This document shows, piece after piece, positions 7,442 through 18,372 of a DNA stretch of 60,122 nucleotides (the first letter of the stretch is position 1; each line of letters starts with the position of its first letter). The notes under the pieces were generated by a model that was not told where the DNA came from, made no database searches, and was given only the letters and a program-made list of their open reading frames with translations. Made by a program: the position numbers and the translations under genes. Source of the DNA: Thalassovita litoralis (GTDB lineage: Bacteria > Pseudomonadota > Alphaproteobacteria > Rhodobacterales > Rhodobacteraceae); NCBI RefSeq assembly GCF_900182725.1, contig NZ_FXTO01000021.1, forward strand, positions 1 to 60,122, read 5' to 3'.

Positions 7442-9585
7442 GCTGCCTGTGCCTTTTCGTTCCGAAGAATGTCAAAGGCCGAGGCATCCAGCGCAAAGCG
7501 TTCGCCGTATTTGTCCGCCAGTTCAGCGGCGCGGGCGGCGAATGCGTCGATCCCGATACCACGGATGAACTGAATCGCGCCGCCGGTATGGGCCGGGAAG
7601 CCGATGGCGAAAATGCCGCCAAGGTTGGCTTCCACTTCGGTGCGCAGGACGCCTTCGTTCAAGCAGCGCAGGGTTTCGATGGCCTGACGGTACAGGATGC
7701 GATCAATCGCGTCCTGAAGCTGCACATCGGCATTGCCCTTGGCGAATTGCGACAGACCATCCCACAGGGATTTGGACCCATCGGCCGCATAGTCATAGAA
7801 ACCGCCACCATAGTGACGCCCGCCACGGCCCTGTTCGATCATCGCATCACACACTGCGCGGGACGCGGTGTTGTGTTTGCCAAAGCCGCTGTCCACGCCA
7901 AGCCGCGCGTCCAGATCCTTGTGGGTTTTGGACACTTTTTGCGACAGGACCAGCGATACCTCGTCATGCACGGCCAGCGGGCCAACGGGCATACCGGCCA
8001 GCCATGCGGCGCGTTCCACCGCGACGGGCGACATGCCGTCCACCATCAGCGAAATGCCTTCGTCCATGAAGGTGCCGAACACGCGCGAGGTAAAGAACCC
8101 GCGGCTGTCATTCACCACGATGGGCATATAGCCGATCTGCTGAACGTAATCATACGCTTTGCGCAGGGTTTCCACGGACGTTTTTTCGCCCATGATGATT
8201 TCCACGACCTTCATCTTGTCCACGGGGCTGAAGAAGTGCAGCCCGATGAAACGGCTGGGATCGGGGCAGCATTCCGCCAGAATGGAAATCGGCAGGGTCG
8301 AGGTGTTCGAGCCATAGATACCGTTATCGGACAGTTGCTTGAAGGTTTCGGGGATGACCTTTTCCTTCAGGCTGATGTCTTCAAATACGGCTTCGATGAT
8401 CAGGTCGGTGCCTGCAAAGGCGCTGTCGTCGGTGGCCGGGGTGATCTGGTCCAGAAGCGCCTGTTTTTTGGCGTCATCCATCCGCCCGCGCTTGATGGCC
8501 TTATCAGCCAGCATCGCGGTATAGGATTTGCCCTTTTCGGCCTTGTCCAGTTCCATATCCTTCAACACGCTGGGCAGGCCCGCGTTGGCGTGCGCCCATG
8601 CGATGCCCGATCCCATCATGCCCGCGCCAAGGATGGCTGCATTCTGGGCTTTCCAGTGATCGCCAGCGGGGCGAACCTTGCCGCCTTTGATGGCCTGCAT
8701 CCCAAAGAAGAAGGTGGTGATCGCCGCCTTGCATTCAGGAGTTGTGACCAGCGCGCACAGGCCGCGGCTTTCGCTGCGCAGGGCGGCGTCATAGTCGATC
8801 CGCATCGAATTGACCGCGATATCCAGAATTTTCGCGGGTGCAGGCAACAGGCCACGGGTTTTGGCATACAGGAACGCGGACGAACCAACGATCAACTGGC
8901 GCACCTTGGGGTGCAGCACGTCGCCGCCGGGATAGCGGAAGCCCTTGGCGTCCCACGGCTGGGTGTGGCTGTCGGGGTTGGCTTTGATCCATGCCTTCGC
9001 GGCGGGGATCAGATCGTCGGTGCTGGCAACGACTTCGTCCACCATCCCGGCCTTTAGCGCAGCTTGCGGTTTTACAGGCTTGCCTTCGGTCAGATGCGGC
9101 AGCGCCTTTTCCAGACCCAGCAGTTTGGTCAGGCGCACCACGCCACCGGCACCGGGCAGCAGGCCCAGTGTCACCTCGGGCAGGCCAACGACCGCGCCTT
9201 TGACATCGGCAATAATGCGGTGATTACAGGCCAGACACAGCTCATAGCCCCCGCCAAGCGCCGCGCCGTTGATGGCGGCAACCACCGGAACCTGTAGCTT
9301 TTCCAATTCGCGGTAGGGGCGTTTGTTTTCCTCGATATAGCCAAAGGTTTCCGCGTCAGCCTTTTCAATACCCAGCAGCAGGTTTAGGTCACCGCCCGCG
9401 AAAAAGGTTTTCTTGGCCGAGGCGAATACAACGCCTTTCAGATCGGTTTCGGCACGCAGTTTGCCCAGCACCTCGTCCATGCCCGGAACATAGCGTTCGT
9501 TCATGGTGTTAGCGGACTGTCCCTGCATGTCCATTGTGACGGTCACGATGCCGTCGGCGTCTTTTTCATAAATGAAGTCAGTCAT
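7438..9585 (-). CDS. fadJ: Bifunctional enoyl-CoA hydratase / 3-hydroxyacyl-CoA dehydrogenase
   Basis: A 715-residue fatty-acid oxidation alpha-subunit type protein. The N-terminal third is a crotonase domain (AALGGGYELCLACN near residue 110); the middle begins with the NAD site GAGMMGSGIAWAHANAG near residue 330; the C-terminal dehydrogenase domains contain the FIGLHFFSPVDKM segment. It carries out two successive beta-oxidation steps and normally pairs with a thiolase, here encoded 17 bases upstream. The start at 9585 gives MTDFIYEKD, which matches the family; an in-frame start further upstream would add an implausible arginine-rich tail. Soluble, cytoplasmic. Whether it is FadJ- or FadB-like in specificity is not decided by sequence alone. 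Confidence 0.92.
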   Translation of the reverse strand: MTDFIYEKDADGIVTVTMDMQGQSANTMNERYVPGMDEVLGKLRAETDLKGVVFASAKKTFFAGGDLNLLLGIEKADAETFGYIEENKRPYRELEKLQVPVVAAINGAALGGGYELCLACNHRIIADVKGAVVGLPEVTLGLLPGAGGVVRLTKLLGLEKALPHLTEGKPVKPQAALKAGMVDEVVASTDDLIPAAKAWIKANPDSHTQPWDAKGFRYPGGDVLHPKVRQLIVGSSAFLYAKTRGLLPAPAKILDIAVNSMRIDYDAALRSESRGLCALVTTPECKAAITTFFFGMQAIKGGKVRPAGDHWKAQNAAILGAGMMGSGIAWAHANAGLPSVLKDMELDKAEKGKSYTAMLADKAIKRGRMDDAKKQALLDQITPATDDSAFAGTDLIIEAVFEDISLKEKVIPETFKQLSDNGIYGSNTSTLPISILAECCPDPSRFIGLHFFSPVDKMKVVEIIMGEKTSVETLRKAYDYVQQIGYMPIVVNDSRGFFTSRVFGTFMDEGISLMVDGMSPVAVERAAWLAGMPVGPLAVHDEVSLVLSQKVSKTHKDLDARLGVDSGFGKHNTASRAVCDAMIEQGRGGRHYGGGFYDYAADGSKSLWDGLSQFAKGNADVQLQDAIDRILYRQAIETLRCLNEGVLRTEVEANLGGIFAIGFPAHTGGAIQFIRGIGIDAFAARAAELADKYGERFALDASAFDILRNEKAQAA

Positions 9586-9602
9586 TTGTCCGTATTCCCC
9601 CC

Positions 9603-10811
9603 TTAGACGCGTTCGATGATGGACGCGATGCCCATACCGCCGCCGACGCACATGCAGATCAGCGCGCGTTTCAGGTTCCGCCGTTCCAGTTCGTCCAGCA
9701 TGGTGCTGACCAGCATCCCGCCGGTTGCGCCCAGCGGGTGCCCCATTGCAATGGCCCCGCCCACGACGTTCAGTTTTTCATCCGGCACGTTCAGGTCACG
9801 TTGCAGGCGCAGCGCGACGCTGGCGAAGGCTTCGTTGATTTCCACCAGATCAATGTCGTCGATGGTCAGGCCAGCCTTGGCCAGCGCCTTTTCCGAAGCG
9901 GGGCCGGGGCCGGTCAGCATGATGGTGGGATCGGTGGCGGTCAGACCCACGGACACAACGCGCCCGCGCGGGGTCAGGCCCAGATCTTTGCCCACCTTTT
10001 CATTGCCGACCATCACCAGCGATGCCCCATCCACGATACCCGAGCTGTTGCCGGGGGTGTGAACGTGGTTGATCGCTGCGACTTCGGGGTATTTCGCCAG
10101 CGCCACGGCATCGAATCCAAGCTGACCGGGCATGGCGAAGCTGGGCTTTAGGGCGGCCAGTTTCTGCATGTCGGTGTCTGGTTTGATGAAATCGTCCCGT
10201 TCCAGAATGATCACGCCGGTTTCATCGCGCACCGGCACGACCGAGCGGTCAAACCAGCCGTTATCACGGGCATGGGCGGCGCGTTTTTGCGATTCCATCG
10301 CAAAGGCATCCACGTCATCGCGGCTCCAGCCTTCGATGGTGGCGATAAGGTCAGCGCCGATGCCTTGCGGCACGAACCCGGTTTGAATCGCGGTGGCAGG
10401 GTCTTCGGCAAACGGGCCGCCATCGGCGCCCATCGGCACGCGCGACATCGATTCGTACCCGCCCGCACAAACCAGATCTTCCCAGCCGGATGCGACCTTG
10501 GCCGCGGCGGTGTTAAACGTATCCAGACCCGAGGCGCAGAAGCGGTTCACCTGCGCCCCCGCGACCTTTTCATCCCAGCCCGCTTTTTGCAGGGCGATCT
10601 TGGGCAGCACGGCACCCTGTTCCATCACCGGGGCCACGCAGCCCAGCATCACGTCATCGACGCGGCTGGTGTCCAGATCGTGACGGGATTGCATTTCGCC
10701 CAGCAGGGTTGTCACCAGATCAATCGGTTTGACCTCGTGCAGGGTGCCATCGCCCTTGCCCTTGGATCGTGGTGTTCGGATGGCGTCATAAATATATGCA
10801 GTTTCCGTCAT
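9603..10811 (-). CDS. Acetyl-CoA C-acyltransferase (thiolase)
   Basis: A 402-residue thiolase: nucleophilic Cys92 in [11 protein letters not shown], the GHPLGATGG histidine loop near residue 352, and the second active cysteine 388 in CVGGG. It cleaves 3-ketoacyl-CoA with CoA, the last beta-oxidation step (or propionyl-CoA release when the chain is alpha-methyl branched). It lies between the tetR gene (24 bases upstream) and fadJ, a typical FadA-FadJ pairing. Biosynthetic thiolases share the same motifs, but the operon speaks for a degradative one. Confidence 0.92.
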   Translation of the reverse strand: MTETAYIYDAIRTPRSKGKGDGTLHEVKPIDLVTTLLGEMQSRHDLDTSRVDDVMLGCVAPVMEQGAVLPKIALQKAGWDEKVAGAQVNRFCASGLDTFNTAAAKVASGWEDLVCAGGYESMSRVPMGADGGPFAEDPATAIQTGFVPQGIGADLIATIEGWSRDDVDAFAMESQKRAAHARDNGWFDRSVVPVRDETGVIILERDDFIKPDTDMQKLAALKPSFAMPGQLGFDAVALAKYPEVAAINHVHTPGNSSGIVDGASLVMVGNEKVGKDLGLTPRGRVVSVGLTATDPTIMLTGPGPASEKALAKAGLTIDDIDLVEINEAFASVALRLQRDLNVPDEKLNVVGGAIAMGHPLGATGGMLVSTMLDELERRNLKRALICMCVGGGMGIASIIERV

Positions 10812-10835
10812 ATCGCTCCTCCTTACGGAAATGAC

Positions 10836-11489
10836 TTAGCCCAAGATATGTTCGGGCGTTCTTTCGGGGTAATCCACGGTCGAAAAATCGACACGTGGCA
10901 GGGGTTCAAAATGTTGCGTACTTAGGGTGTGGGCCTCGTCCGGGGGGATGCCCACGGCGCGCAGAAACAGTTCGGCGGTATCGGCGCCGGATTTGCGCCA
11001 CGTCGCCAGACCGATCAGGATTTGCGAGGTTGCCCCCATGACCGCGCCGCCGCCAAGTGCCGTGATGGATTTTACCTGATCTTCGCGGAAATCGAAGCGC
11101 CCGGATGCAAGCCCTTGCCGCAGCAGATCGGCGGGTAATTTTCCCCAGAAACGGCCAAGGCGCGGGTCAATCATGGCGAATTGGGCCACGAATCGGCCCC
11201 AGTCAGGCTCTTCGTAGACGCGGCGAATGGTCTGTCGGATGATAAAGGCCAGACGCAGGGCCGGGTCAGGCTCATCGGCATAGCTGGTGGCTAATGTCTG
11301 GCACAACTCCAGATACATCAAATCGCACAGTGTATTGAACAACTCGTCCGGGTTTTCCACGTTATTATAAATAGTTCCACGCGACAGCCCGGCCTCTTTT
11401 GCCAGATCGCTGATGGAAATTTGCATCGAGCCTTTTTCGGCAATCAACCGCAGGGCGGCGTGCAAAATTCGGGCATTTACGGGTTTCAT
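10836..11489 (-). CDS. TetR-family repressor of the acyl-CoA locus
   Basis: A 217-residue TetR-type regulator with an N-terminal helix-turn-helix (ISISDLAKEAGLSRGTIYNN, about residues 23-42) and a variable helical ligand domain. It is first in the leftward catabolic operon and divergent from the transporter operon. The 12-bp palindrome at 11524-11535 lies inside both divergent promoters and is the likely operator, implying autoregulation and joint control of both arms. Such regulators in beta-oxidation loci usually sense an acyl-CoA; the ligand here is inferred, not shown. Confidence 0.88.
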   Translation of the reverse strand: MKPVNARILHAALRLIAEKGSMQISISDLAKEAGLSRGTIYNNVENPDELFNTLCDLMYLELCQTLATSYADEPDPALRLAFIIRQTIRRVYEEPDWGRFVAQFAMIDPRLGRFWGKLPADLLRQGLASGRFDFREDQVKSITALGGGAVMGATSQILIGLATWRKSGADTAELFLRAVGIPPDEAHTLSTQHFEPLPRVDFSTVDYPERTPEHILG

Positions 11490-11510
11490 CCGGGTCTTCC
11501 ATGATCACTG

Positions 11511-11547
11511 TTGACAGAATTTGAACACGCGTGTTTAGATCAGTCAA
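11511..11547. promoter_or_regulatory. Overlapping divergent promoters with shared TetR-type palindrome
   Basis: Rightward promoter: TTGACA (11511-11516), 17-bp spacer, TTTAGA (11534-11539). Leftward promoter on the other strand: TTGACT (11547-11542), 17-bp spacer, TCAAAT (11524-11519). The perfect palindrome AACACGCGTGTT (11524-11535) covers the spacer and -10 of both. A repressor bound there would block both directions. Confidence 0.65.
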
Positions 11548-11577
11548 TAGCGTTCATCGGTCAAGGGAGGAGACAGA

Positions 11578-11703
11578 ATGGATGCGTACAAGAGTGGCCC
11601 AACAGGGCCATTCCCGGCTAAGCGCCGGGCGCTTCTGACCGCGTGTCATGCCATCAAGCCGGAAAACCGGCAGGGTATTGGAAAGGCGGTCAAATGGAAC
11701 TGA
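11578..11703 (+). CDS. Possible 41-residue leader ORF overlapping the livH start
   Basis: An ATG at 11578 stands five bases behind a very strong ribosome site (AAGGGAGGAG, 11563-11572) and opens a 41-codon frame that stops at 11701-11703, overlapping the first ten bases of the permease gene in another frame. The peptide (begins MDAYKSGPTG, ends GIGKAVKWN) is basic and resembles nothing I know. The frame spans three hairpins: TGGCCC/GGGCCA (11595-11610), CCCGGC/GCCGGG (11613-11629) and GCCGG/CCGGC (11658-11671). It could be a translated leader that couples ribosome passage to permease translation, or the strong site may have no coding meaning. Confidence 0.35.
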   Translation: MDAYKSGPTGPFPAKRRALLTACHAIKPENRQGIGKAVKWN

Positions 11704-12569
11704 TTCAACTTGTCATCGGGGGCATCGCCACGGGCTGTATTTACGGCCTTGTCGCGCTTGGCTTCGTGCTGATCTACAAGGCGACCGAGGGCGTGAACTT
11801 TGCCCAGGGCGATATGATGATGCTGGGCGCGTTTATCGCGCTGGGGCTGGTCAATTCGGAATACGGGGCGCTGCCCTTTGTGCCGGGTGTGATTCTGGCG
11901 GCGGTCATCATGGGGGGCGTTGGATATGGCGTGGACCGATTGGTGGTTCGCCAGATTTTCGGCCAGCCACAGTTTGCGCTGGTGATTCTGACCATCGCGA
12001 TGGGTTTTGTGTTCCGGTTTGTCGCCGGGTCGATCTGGGGCTTTACCCCGCTGGTGCTGGAAACGCCGTTCGCGGGCAATACGCTGCATATCGGCGGCAT
12101 CATCATCGGGTACGAGGATCTGACGACCATCATCGTGACGGCGTTGCTGACCTTGTCGCTATGGGCGTTTTTCCAATTCACAAAGCTGGGGCTGGCGGCA
12201 CAGGCCGCATCGCAAAACCAGATGGCGGCTTATATCGTGGGCGTGCCGGTGCATCGGGTGAACTCGATCATCTGGGCGCTGTCGGGCGCTGTTTCGACCA
12301 TCGCGGGGGTGCTTTACGCATCCAAGGGCGCGATTGATCCGAATATCGGTCTGCTGGGGATGAAAGCCTTCGCGGCGGCGGTGATCGGCGGCTTTGGCAG
12401 CCTGCCGGGCGCGCTGTTGGGCGGCATTCTGATCGGTGTGGTGGAGCCTGTGGCGGCGCGTTACCTGCCGGGCGGTTTCAGCCAGATGAGCCCCTATATC
12501 ATCATGCTGGTTGTGCTTGTCACCCGGCCAAATGGGCTGTTCGCCCAGATCTACGCAAAGAAGGTCTGA
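11694..12569 (+). CDS. Branched-chain amino acid-type ABC transporter permease (LivH-like)
   Basis: A 291-residue polytopic inner-membrane protein with about eight hydrophobic segments and the LivH signatures GLVALGFVLIYKATEG near the N-terminus and AAVIGGFGSLPGA near residue 225. ATG 11694 was chosen because GGAAAGGCGG precedes it and the product then begins MELIQLVIGGIATG as in LivH proteins; an earlier start would add a hydrophilic tail. It is the first transporter gene under the TetR-controlled promoter. The Liv class also imports aromatic and fatty acids, and the catabolic context here suggests an organic acid rather than leucine. Confidence 0.9.
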   Translation: MELIQLVIGGIATGCIYGLVALGFVLIYKATEGVNFAQGDMMMLGAFIALGLVNSEYGALPFVPGVILAAVIMGGVGYGVDRLVVRQIFGQPQFALVILTIAMGFVFRFVAGSIWGFTPLVLETPFAGNTLHIGGIIIGYEDLTTIIVTALLTLSLWAFFQFTKLGLAAQAASQNQMAAYIVGVPVHRVNSIIWALSGAVSTIAGVLYASKGAIDPNIGLLGMKAFAAAVIGGFGSLPGALLGGILIGVVEPVAARYLPGGFSQMSPYIIMLVVLVTRPNGLFAQIYAKKV

Positions 12570-12573
12570 GCCG

Positions 12574-13668
12574 ATGAAAGTTATCTTTAAGACAAGCTAC
12601 GACAACGATATCGACCTGCACGAAGATTGGTGGGATCGCGGTAAGATGATCGCGCTGGTCGCGGTTATGGCGGTGCTGCCTTTCGTTCTGGGCGAATACT
12701 ATCTGGCCGAGATCACCAATACCCTGATCTGGTCCTTGGCGGGCATGGGTCTGATGCTGCTGGTGGGACACACCGGGCAGGCCAGCCTGGGCCACGCGGC
12801 GTTTCTGGCCATCGGGGCCTATACCGATGCGGCGCTGATGAATATCGGCGTGCCGTGGATCGTGGCCTTTCCGCTGGCGGGGATTGCCGCCGGGATTTTC
12901 GGGGCCATTGTCGCCATTCCGGCGGTGCGGATGTCCGGCATCTATCTGGCGATTGCCACGCTGGCGCTGTTCGTGATCGTCGAGGAACTGATCATCGTGG
13001 CCGAACCGATCACGGGTGGGGTCGGGGGGATTTTCGCCCCTTCGATCAATATTTTCGGGATTGATTTCGACCGCTATGCCAGCCTGAATAACTTCTACTG
13101 GTTGTGTCTGGGCGTGGTGGTTCTGGTGACGTGGCTGTATGCCAACCTGATGCGCAGCTCTACGGGGCGCAGCTTTCTGGCCGTGCGCGATTCCGAAGTA
13201 TCGGCGCGGGCGCTGGGGATCAACGTAACCCGCACCCGTTCGCTGGCATTCGGTCTGTCCTGTGCGATGACCGGCTTGGCCGGGGCGCTGATGGGGCATT
13301 ACATCACGTTCTTCAACTATGAACTGTTTTCGATCTTCATTTCGATCAACCTGCTTTTGGTGGTGACGATCGGGGGATTGGGGTTCATTCAGGGCGCGTT
13401 TTTCGGGGCGATCCTGATTACCGCCGTGCCGCAGCTTATTTCCATTCTGCGTGACAGCATGATGTCCAATCTGGGGATCGACCTGTCCATGCCGGGGCTG
13501 GATACGCTGATTTTCTCGGGCATTCTGATCGGGTTCATCATCTACGAACCGACGGGGCTGTATGGCCGCTGGCTGAAAATCCGCGTCTGGTTTGAACTGT
13601 TCCCGCTGGCGCGGCGCGACATGTTCCGCCGTCAGAAAACCTACTTGAAAACGGAGCGGATGAAATGA
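12574..13668 (+). CDS. Branched-chain amino acid-type ABC transporter permease (LivM-like)
   Basis: A 364-residue second permease with about nine membrane segments. LivM marks include GHTGQASLGHAAFLAIGAY near residue 65 and the EAA-like loop with RDSEVSARALGINVTRTRSLAF near 205. A hydrophilic N-terminal extension of some 25 residues precedes the first helix. The ATG is four bases after the livH-like stop; the gene overlaps the next ATPase gene by four bases, so the set is translationally coupled. It partners the LivH-like protein to form the membrane channel. Confidence 0.9.
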   Translation: MKVIFKTSYDNDIDLHEDWWDRGKMIALVAVMAVLPFVLGEYYLAEITNTLIWSLAGMGLMLLVGHTGQASLGHAAFLAIGAYTDAALMNIGVPWIVAFPLAGIAAGIFGAIVAIPAVRMSGIYLAIATLALFVIVEELIIVAEPITGGVGGIFAPSINIFGIDFDRYASLNNFYWLCLGVVVLVTWLYANLMRSSTGRSFLAVRDSEVSARALGINVTRTRSLAFGLSCAMTGLAGALMGHYITFFNYELFSIFISINLLLVVTIGGLGFIQGAFFGAILITAVPQLISILRDSMMSNLGIDLSMPGLDTLIFSGILIGFIIYEPTGLYGRWLKIRVWFELFPLARRDMFRRQKTYLKTERMK

Positions 13669-14435
13669 GCCTTTTAGAAGTCGAGGATCTGGCCGTTCAT
13701 TTCGGTGGGGTAAAGGCGGTCGATGGCGTTTCGTTCAGGGTCGAAGAAGGCGAAGTGTTTTCCATCATCGGGCCGAATGGCGCGGGGAAATCCACCATCT
13801 TCAACCTGATTTCGCGGTTCTACAAACCGACGCGGGGGAAGATCATGTTCGACGGGCGGGACATCACGCCAATGTCGGCGCATGAGATCGCCCCGCTGGG
13901 AATTGCGCGGACGTTCCAGAATATCGAATTGTTCGATCATTCTACGGTGCTGGATAACCTGCTGATGGGGCGGCACACGCATCGGGGGACCAACTGGATT
14001 CAGGACATGCTGTTCCTGCCCAAGGTTCGCCGCGAAGAACGCGAACACCGCCGCGTTGTCGAGGAGGTGATCGAGTTTCTGGAACTGGAAGCGTACCGTG
14101 AAAAGCTGATCGCGGGCCTGCCGTATGGCGTGCGCAAGGTGGTGGAAATCGGGCGCGCGCTGTCGATCGGGCCAAAGATGATTTTGCTGGACGAACCGGC
14201 CTCGGGGCTGTCGGTCGAGGAAAGTCAGGAAGTCGCGTTCTGGGTCGAGGACATGCGCCGCGACATGGGGCTGACCGTGCTGATGGTGGAACATGACATG
14301 AAACTGGTGACGCAGGTCAGCGACCGGGTTCTGGCGGTGGCCAATGGTCAGCCGCTGGCGATGGGCAGCCCGTCCGAGGTGCAATCGGACCCGCAAGTGA
14401 TGGCGGCCTATCTGGGAACGGAGGTGGACGCATGA
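13665..14435 (+). CDS. ABC transporter ATPase (LivG-like)
   Basis: A 256-residue cytoplasmic ATPase: Walker A GPNGAGKS at residues 36-43, a degenerate signature LPYGVRK near 147 as usual for LivG, Walker B ILLDEP near 169 and the switch histidine in VEHDMK near 208. It overlaps both neighbours by four bases. With the LivF-like protein it forms the ATP-hydrolysing heterodimer of the transporter. Confidence 0.92.
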   Translation: MSLLEVEDLAVHFGGVKAVDGVSFRVEEGEVFSIIGPNGAGKSTIFNLISRFYKPTRGKIMFDGRDITPMSAHEIAPLGIARTFQNIELFDHSTVLDNLLMGRHTHRGTNWIQDMLFLPKVRREEREHRRVVEEVIEFLELEAYREKLIAGLPYGVRKVVEIGRALSIGPKMILLDEPASGLSVEESQEVAFWVEDMRRDMGLTVLMVEHDMKLVTQVSDRVLAVANGQPLAMGSPSEVQSDPQVMAAYLGTEVDA

Positions 14436-15196
14436 CCAAGGTTATGGAAATCCGCAACGTGGAAACGTTTTACGGCGCGATCATGGCGCTGCGGGGCGTG
14501 TCGCTGGAGGTGAACGAAGGCGAGATCGTTACCATTCTGGGGGCGAACGGTGCGGGCAAAACCACCCTGATGAAAACCATTTCAGGGTTGATGGACCCCG
14601 AAAAGGGTCAGATCGAATTCAATGGCGAACGGATTGACGGCAAACAGCCGGATCAGATCGTGCGGATGGGGCTGGCGCATGTGCCTGAAGGGCGCGAGGT
14701 GTTTCCTTATCTGACCATCGAAGAAAACCTGAAGATGGGCGCCTATTGTCGGTCCGGGAATATTCGGGACGATATTGATCTGGTGTATGAATATTTCCCG
14801 ATCCTGAAGGAACGGCGCAGCCAGTCGGCAGGGTTCCTGTCTGGGGGGCAACAGCAGATGTTGGCGATTGGGCGGGGCCTGATGGCGCGACCCAAGCTGA
14901 TGCTTCTGGACGAACCGTCCTTGGGTCTGTCGCCGCTGCTGACGCAGGAAATCTTTGCCATCATCAAGCGTCTGAATGCCGAACAAAAGGTGACGATGCT
15001 GCTGGTGGAACAGAATGCCAATGTGGCGCTGCATACGGCGCATACGGGCTATGTTCTGGAAATGGGCCGGATCGTGATGGCCGGTTCCTGCGAAGAACTG
15101 CGCAAATCCGACGATATTCAGGAATTCTATCTTGGCCGCCAGGAAGAGACCCAAAGGGGTCAGAAACGCTGGAAGCGCCGGAAGACGTGGAGGTAA
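14432..15196 (+). CDS. ABC transporter ATPase (LivF-like)
   Basis: A 254-residue ATPase: Walker A GANGAGKT at residues 37-44, signature LSGGQQQML near 136, Walker B LLDEPSLGLSP near 157 and a VEQNAN switch region. The last 20 residues are a basic tail (ends KRWKRRKTWR), longer than in ordinary LivF proteins. The next gene, an acyl-CoA synthetase, begins four bases on, and a synthetase joined to this type of transporter suggests that the imported acid is activated at once. Confidence 0.9.
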   Translation: MTKVMEIRNVETFYGAIMALRGVSLEVNEGEIVTILGANGAGKTTLMKTISGLMDPEKGQIEFNGERIDGKQPDQIVRMGLAHVPEGREVFPYLTIEENLKMGAYCRSGNIRDDIDLVYEYFPILKERRSQSAGFLSGGQQQMLAIGRGLMARPKLMLLDEPSLGLSPLLTQEIFAIIKRLNAEQKVTMLLVEQNANVALHTAHTGYVLEMGRIVMAGSCEELRKSDDIQEFYLGRQEETQRGQKRWKRRKTWR

Positions 15197-15200
15197 CGCG

Positions 15201-17045
<1,845 letters not shown>

Positions 17046-17046
17046 T

Positions 17047-17067
17047 CGCGCCCAGAGGAGGGGCGCG
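17047..17067 (+). other. Intercistronic hairpin before the solute-binding protein gene
   Basis: CGCGCCC (17047-17053) pairs with GGGCGCG (17061-17067) over a 7-base loop. It lies in the 70-bp gap after the synthetase gene and has no U tract, so it may protect or separate the downstream message rather than terminate. Confidence 0.45.
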
Positions 17068-17115
17068 GTTGGTAGATAACCAGATCGCACAAGATCAATG
17101 GGAGGAAGTAAAACA

Positions 17116-18282
17116 ATGAAAGCAATCAAAACACTGGCCGCCGTCGCGGCGCTGTCGCTGGGGTTAGGCGCCCCGGCAATGGCCGAAGATGGCGTAACCG
17201 ACACCGAGATCAAGCTGGGTGCGGCGCATGACCTTTCGGGCATTTTCGCGCCGTTTTCCGTGCCGACGGTGAAAGCCATCAACATGTATTTCGACGAGGT
17301 GAACGCCAAAGGCGGCGTGCATGGCCGCAAGATCACCTATATCATCGAAGATCACGGCTATCAGGTGCCAAAGGCCGTTCAGGCGGGCAATAAGCTGATC
17401 AACCGCGATAAGATTTTCGCGATGTTCATGACCTTGGGAACGCCGCATAACCTTGCGCTGTTCAAGATGATGGAGCCGAAGGGCATTCCCAGCGTTGCAC
17501 CGCTGTCGTCGGCGCGTCAGATGGTGGATCCGCCTGCGCCGTGGAAATTCATGTCGAACGCTTCGTACTATGATGGGATCAAAACCGCGACAGAATATCT
17601 GGCCAAGGAACAGGGCAAGAAAACCTTCTGCCTGATGTATCTGCCCACCGATTTCGGCAAGGAAATCGAAATGGGTGTGAAGGATGGCGCAAAAGCGTCT
17701 GGCGCGGCCTTTGGTATCGAAACCCAGCACAAGCCGGATGAAACCGATTTTTCGGGCGCATTGGGTAAGCTGAACGACGCAGGTTGTGAACTGGTGGCAA
17801 CGGCGCTGGGTATCAGCCAAACCATCAACGTGATCGCCACCGCCAACAAGCTGGGCCTGAAAATGGAGTTCCTGCAAAGCTCGGCCGGGTTCCACACCGT
17901 TGTGGCCAAAGGGCTGGGCGCGCAGGGCGTGACCGGCGGCGTTTGGGCTGCATCCGGCTGGCAGGATCTGGAAGCCCGCGTTTCGCAGCCCGAAGTAGCG
18001 GCATGGGTGAAATCCTATACCGAAGCCACGGGGGAAAAATTCCCCGGTACTGGCGCGCTGCTGGGCCGTTCTGCGGCGGAAATGATCGTGAAAGCGCTGG
18101 AAGCAGCCGGTCCCGATCTGACCCGCGAAGGTTTCATCAAGGCAATGGAAACGCTGGATTATGACGATCCGATCGTTGCCGCCCATGTGAAATACACCGC
18201 AGATAAGCATGTCGGGACGACCGATATCTTCATCTCGCGCGTGAATAACGGATCGTGGGAGCTGGTAGAAACCATCAAATAA
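17116..18282 (+). CDS. Periplasmic solute-binding protein of the Liv-type ABC transporter
   Basis: A 388-residue type-1 periplasmic binding protein with a clear Sec signal peptide (begins MKAIKTLAAVAAL, cleavage expected after AMA near residue 23). The mature start, VTDTEIKLGAAHDLSG, is the family pattern for branched-chain amino acid and aromatic or aliphatic acid binders (PF13458 class). The start at 17116 follows GGGAGGAAG. It is the ligand-selecting partner of the permeases and ATPases encoded upstream. An unusually strong ribosome site and a hairpin before it fit the high expression expected of binding proteins. Its ligand cannot be read from sequence. Confidence 0.92.
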   Translation: MKAIKTLAAVAALSLGLGAPAMAEDGVTDTEIKLGAAHDLSGIFAPFSVPTVKAINMYFDEVNAKGGVHGRKITYIIEDHGYQVPKAVQAGNKLINRDKIFAMFMTLGTPHNLALFKMMEPKGIPSVAPLSSARQMVDPPAPWKFMSNASYYDGIKTATEYLAKEQGKKTFCLMYLPTDFGKEIEMGVKDGAKASGAAFGIETQHKPDETDFSGALGKLNDAGCELVATALGISQTINVIATANKLGLKMEFLQSSAGFHTVVAKGLGAQGVTGGVWAASGWQDLEARVSQPEVAAWVKSYTEATGEKFPGTGALLGRSAAEMIVKALEAAGPDLTREGFIKAMETLDYDDPIVAAHVKYTADKHVGTTDIFISRVNNGSWELVETIK

Positions 18283-18290
18283 TCAACGCT

Positions 18291-18315
18291 GCGGGGCGGT
18301 TTCGGACCGCCCCGC
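18291..18315 (+). terminator. Hairpin after the solute-binding protein gene
   Basis: A perfect 10-bp GC stem (GCGGGGCGGT, 18291-18300, against 18306-18315) with loop TTCGG, nine bases after the stop. No U run follows, so read-through into the acyl-CoA dehydrogenase gene is possible. Confidence 0.65.
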
Positions 18316-18372
18316 GCCCCCCTAAATCCCCCTCGTAAAATTGTTAACTTTTGATCAGACAGGAGATGTCCC

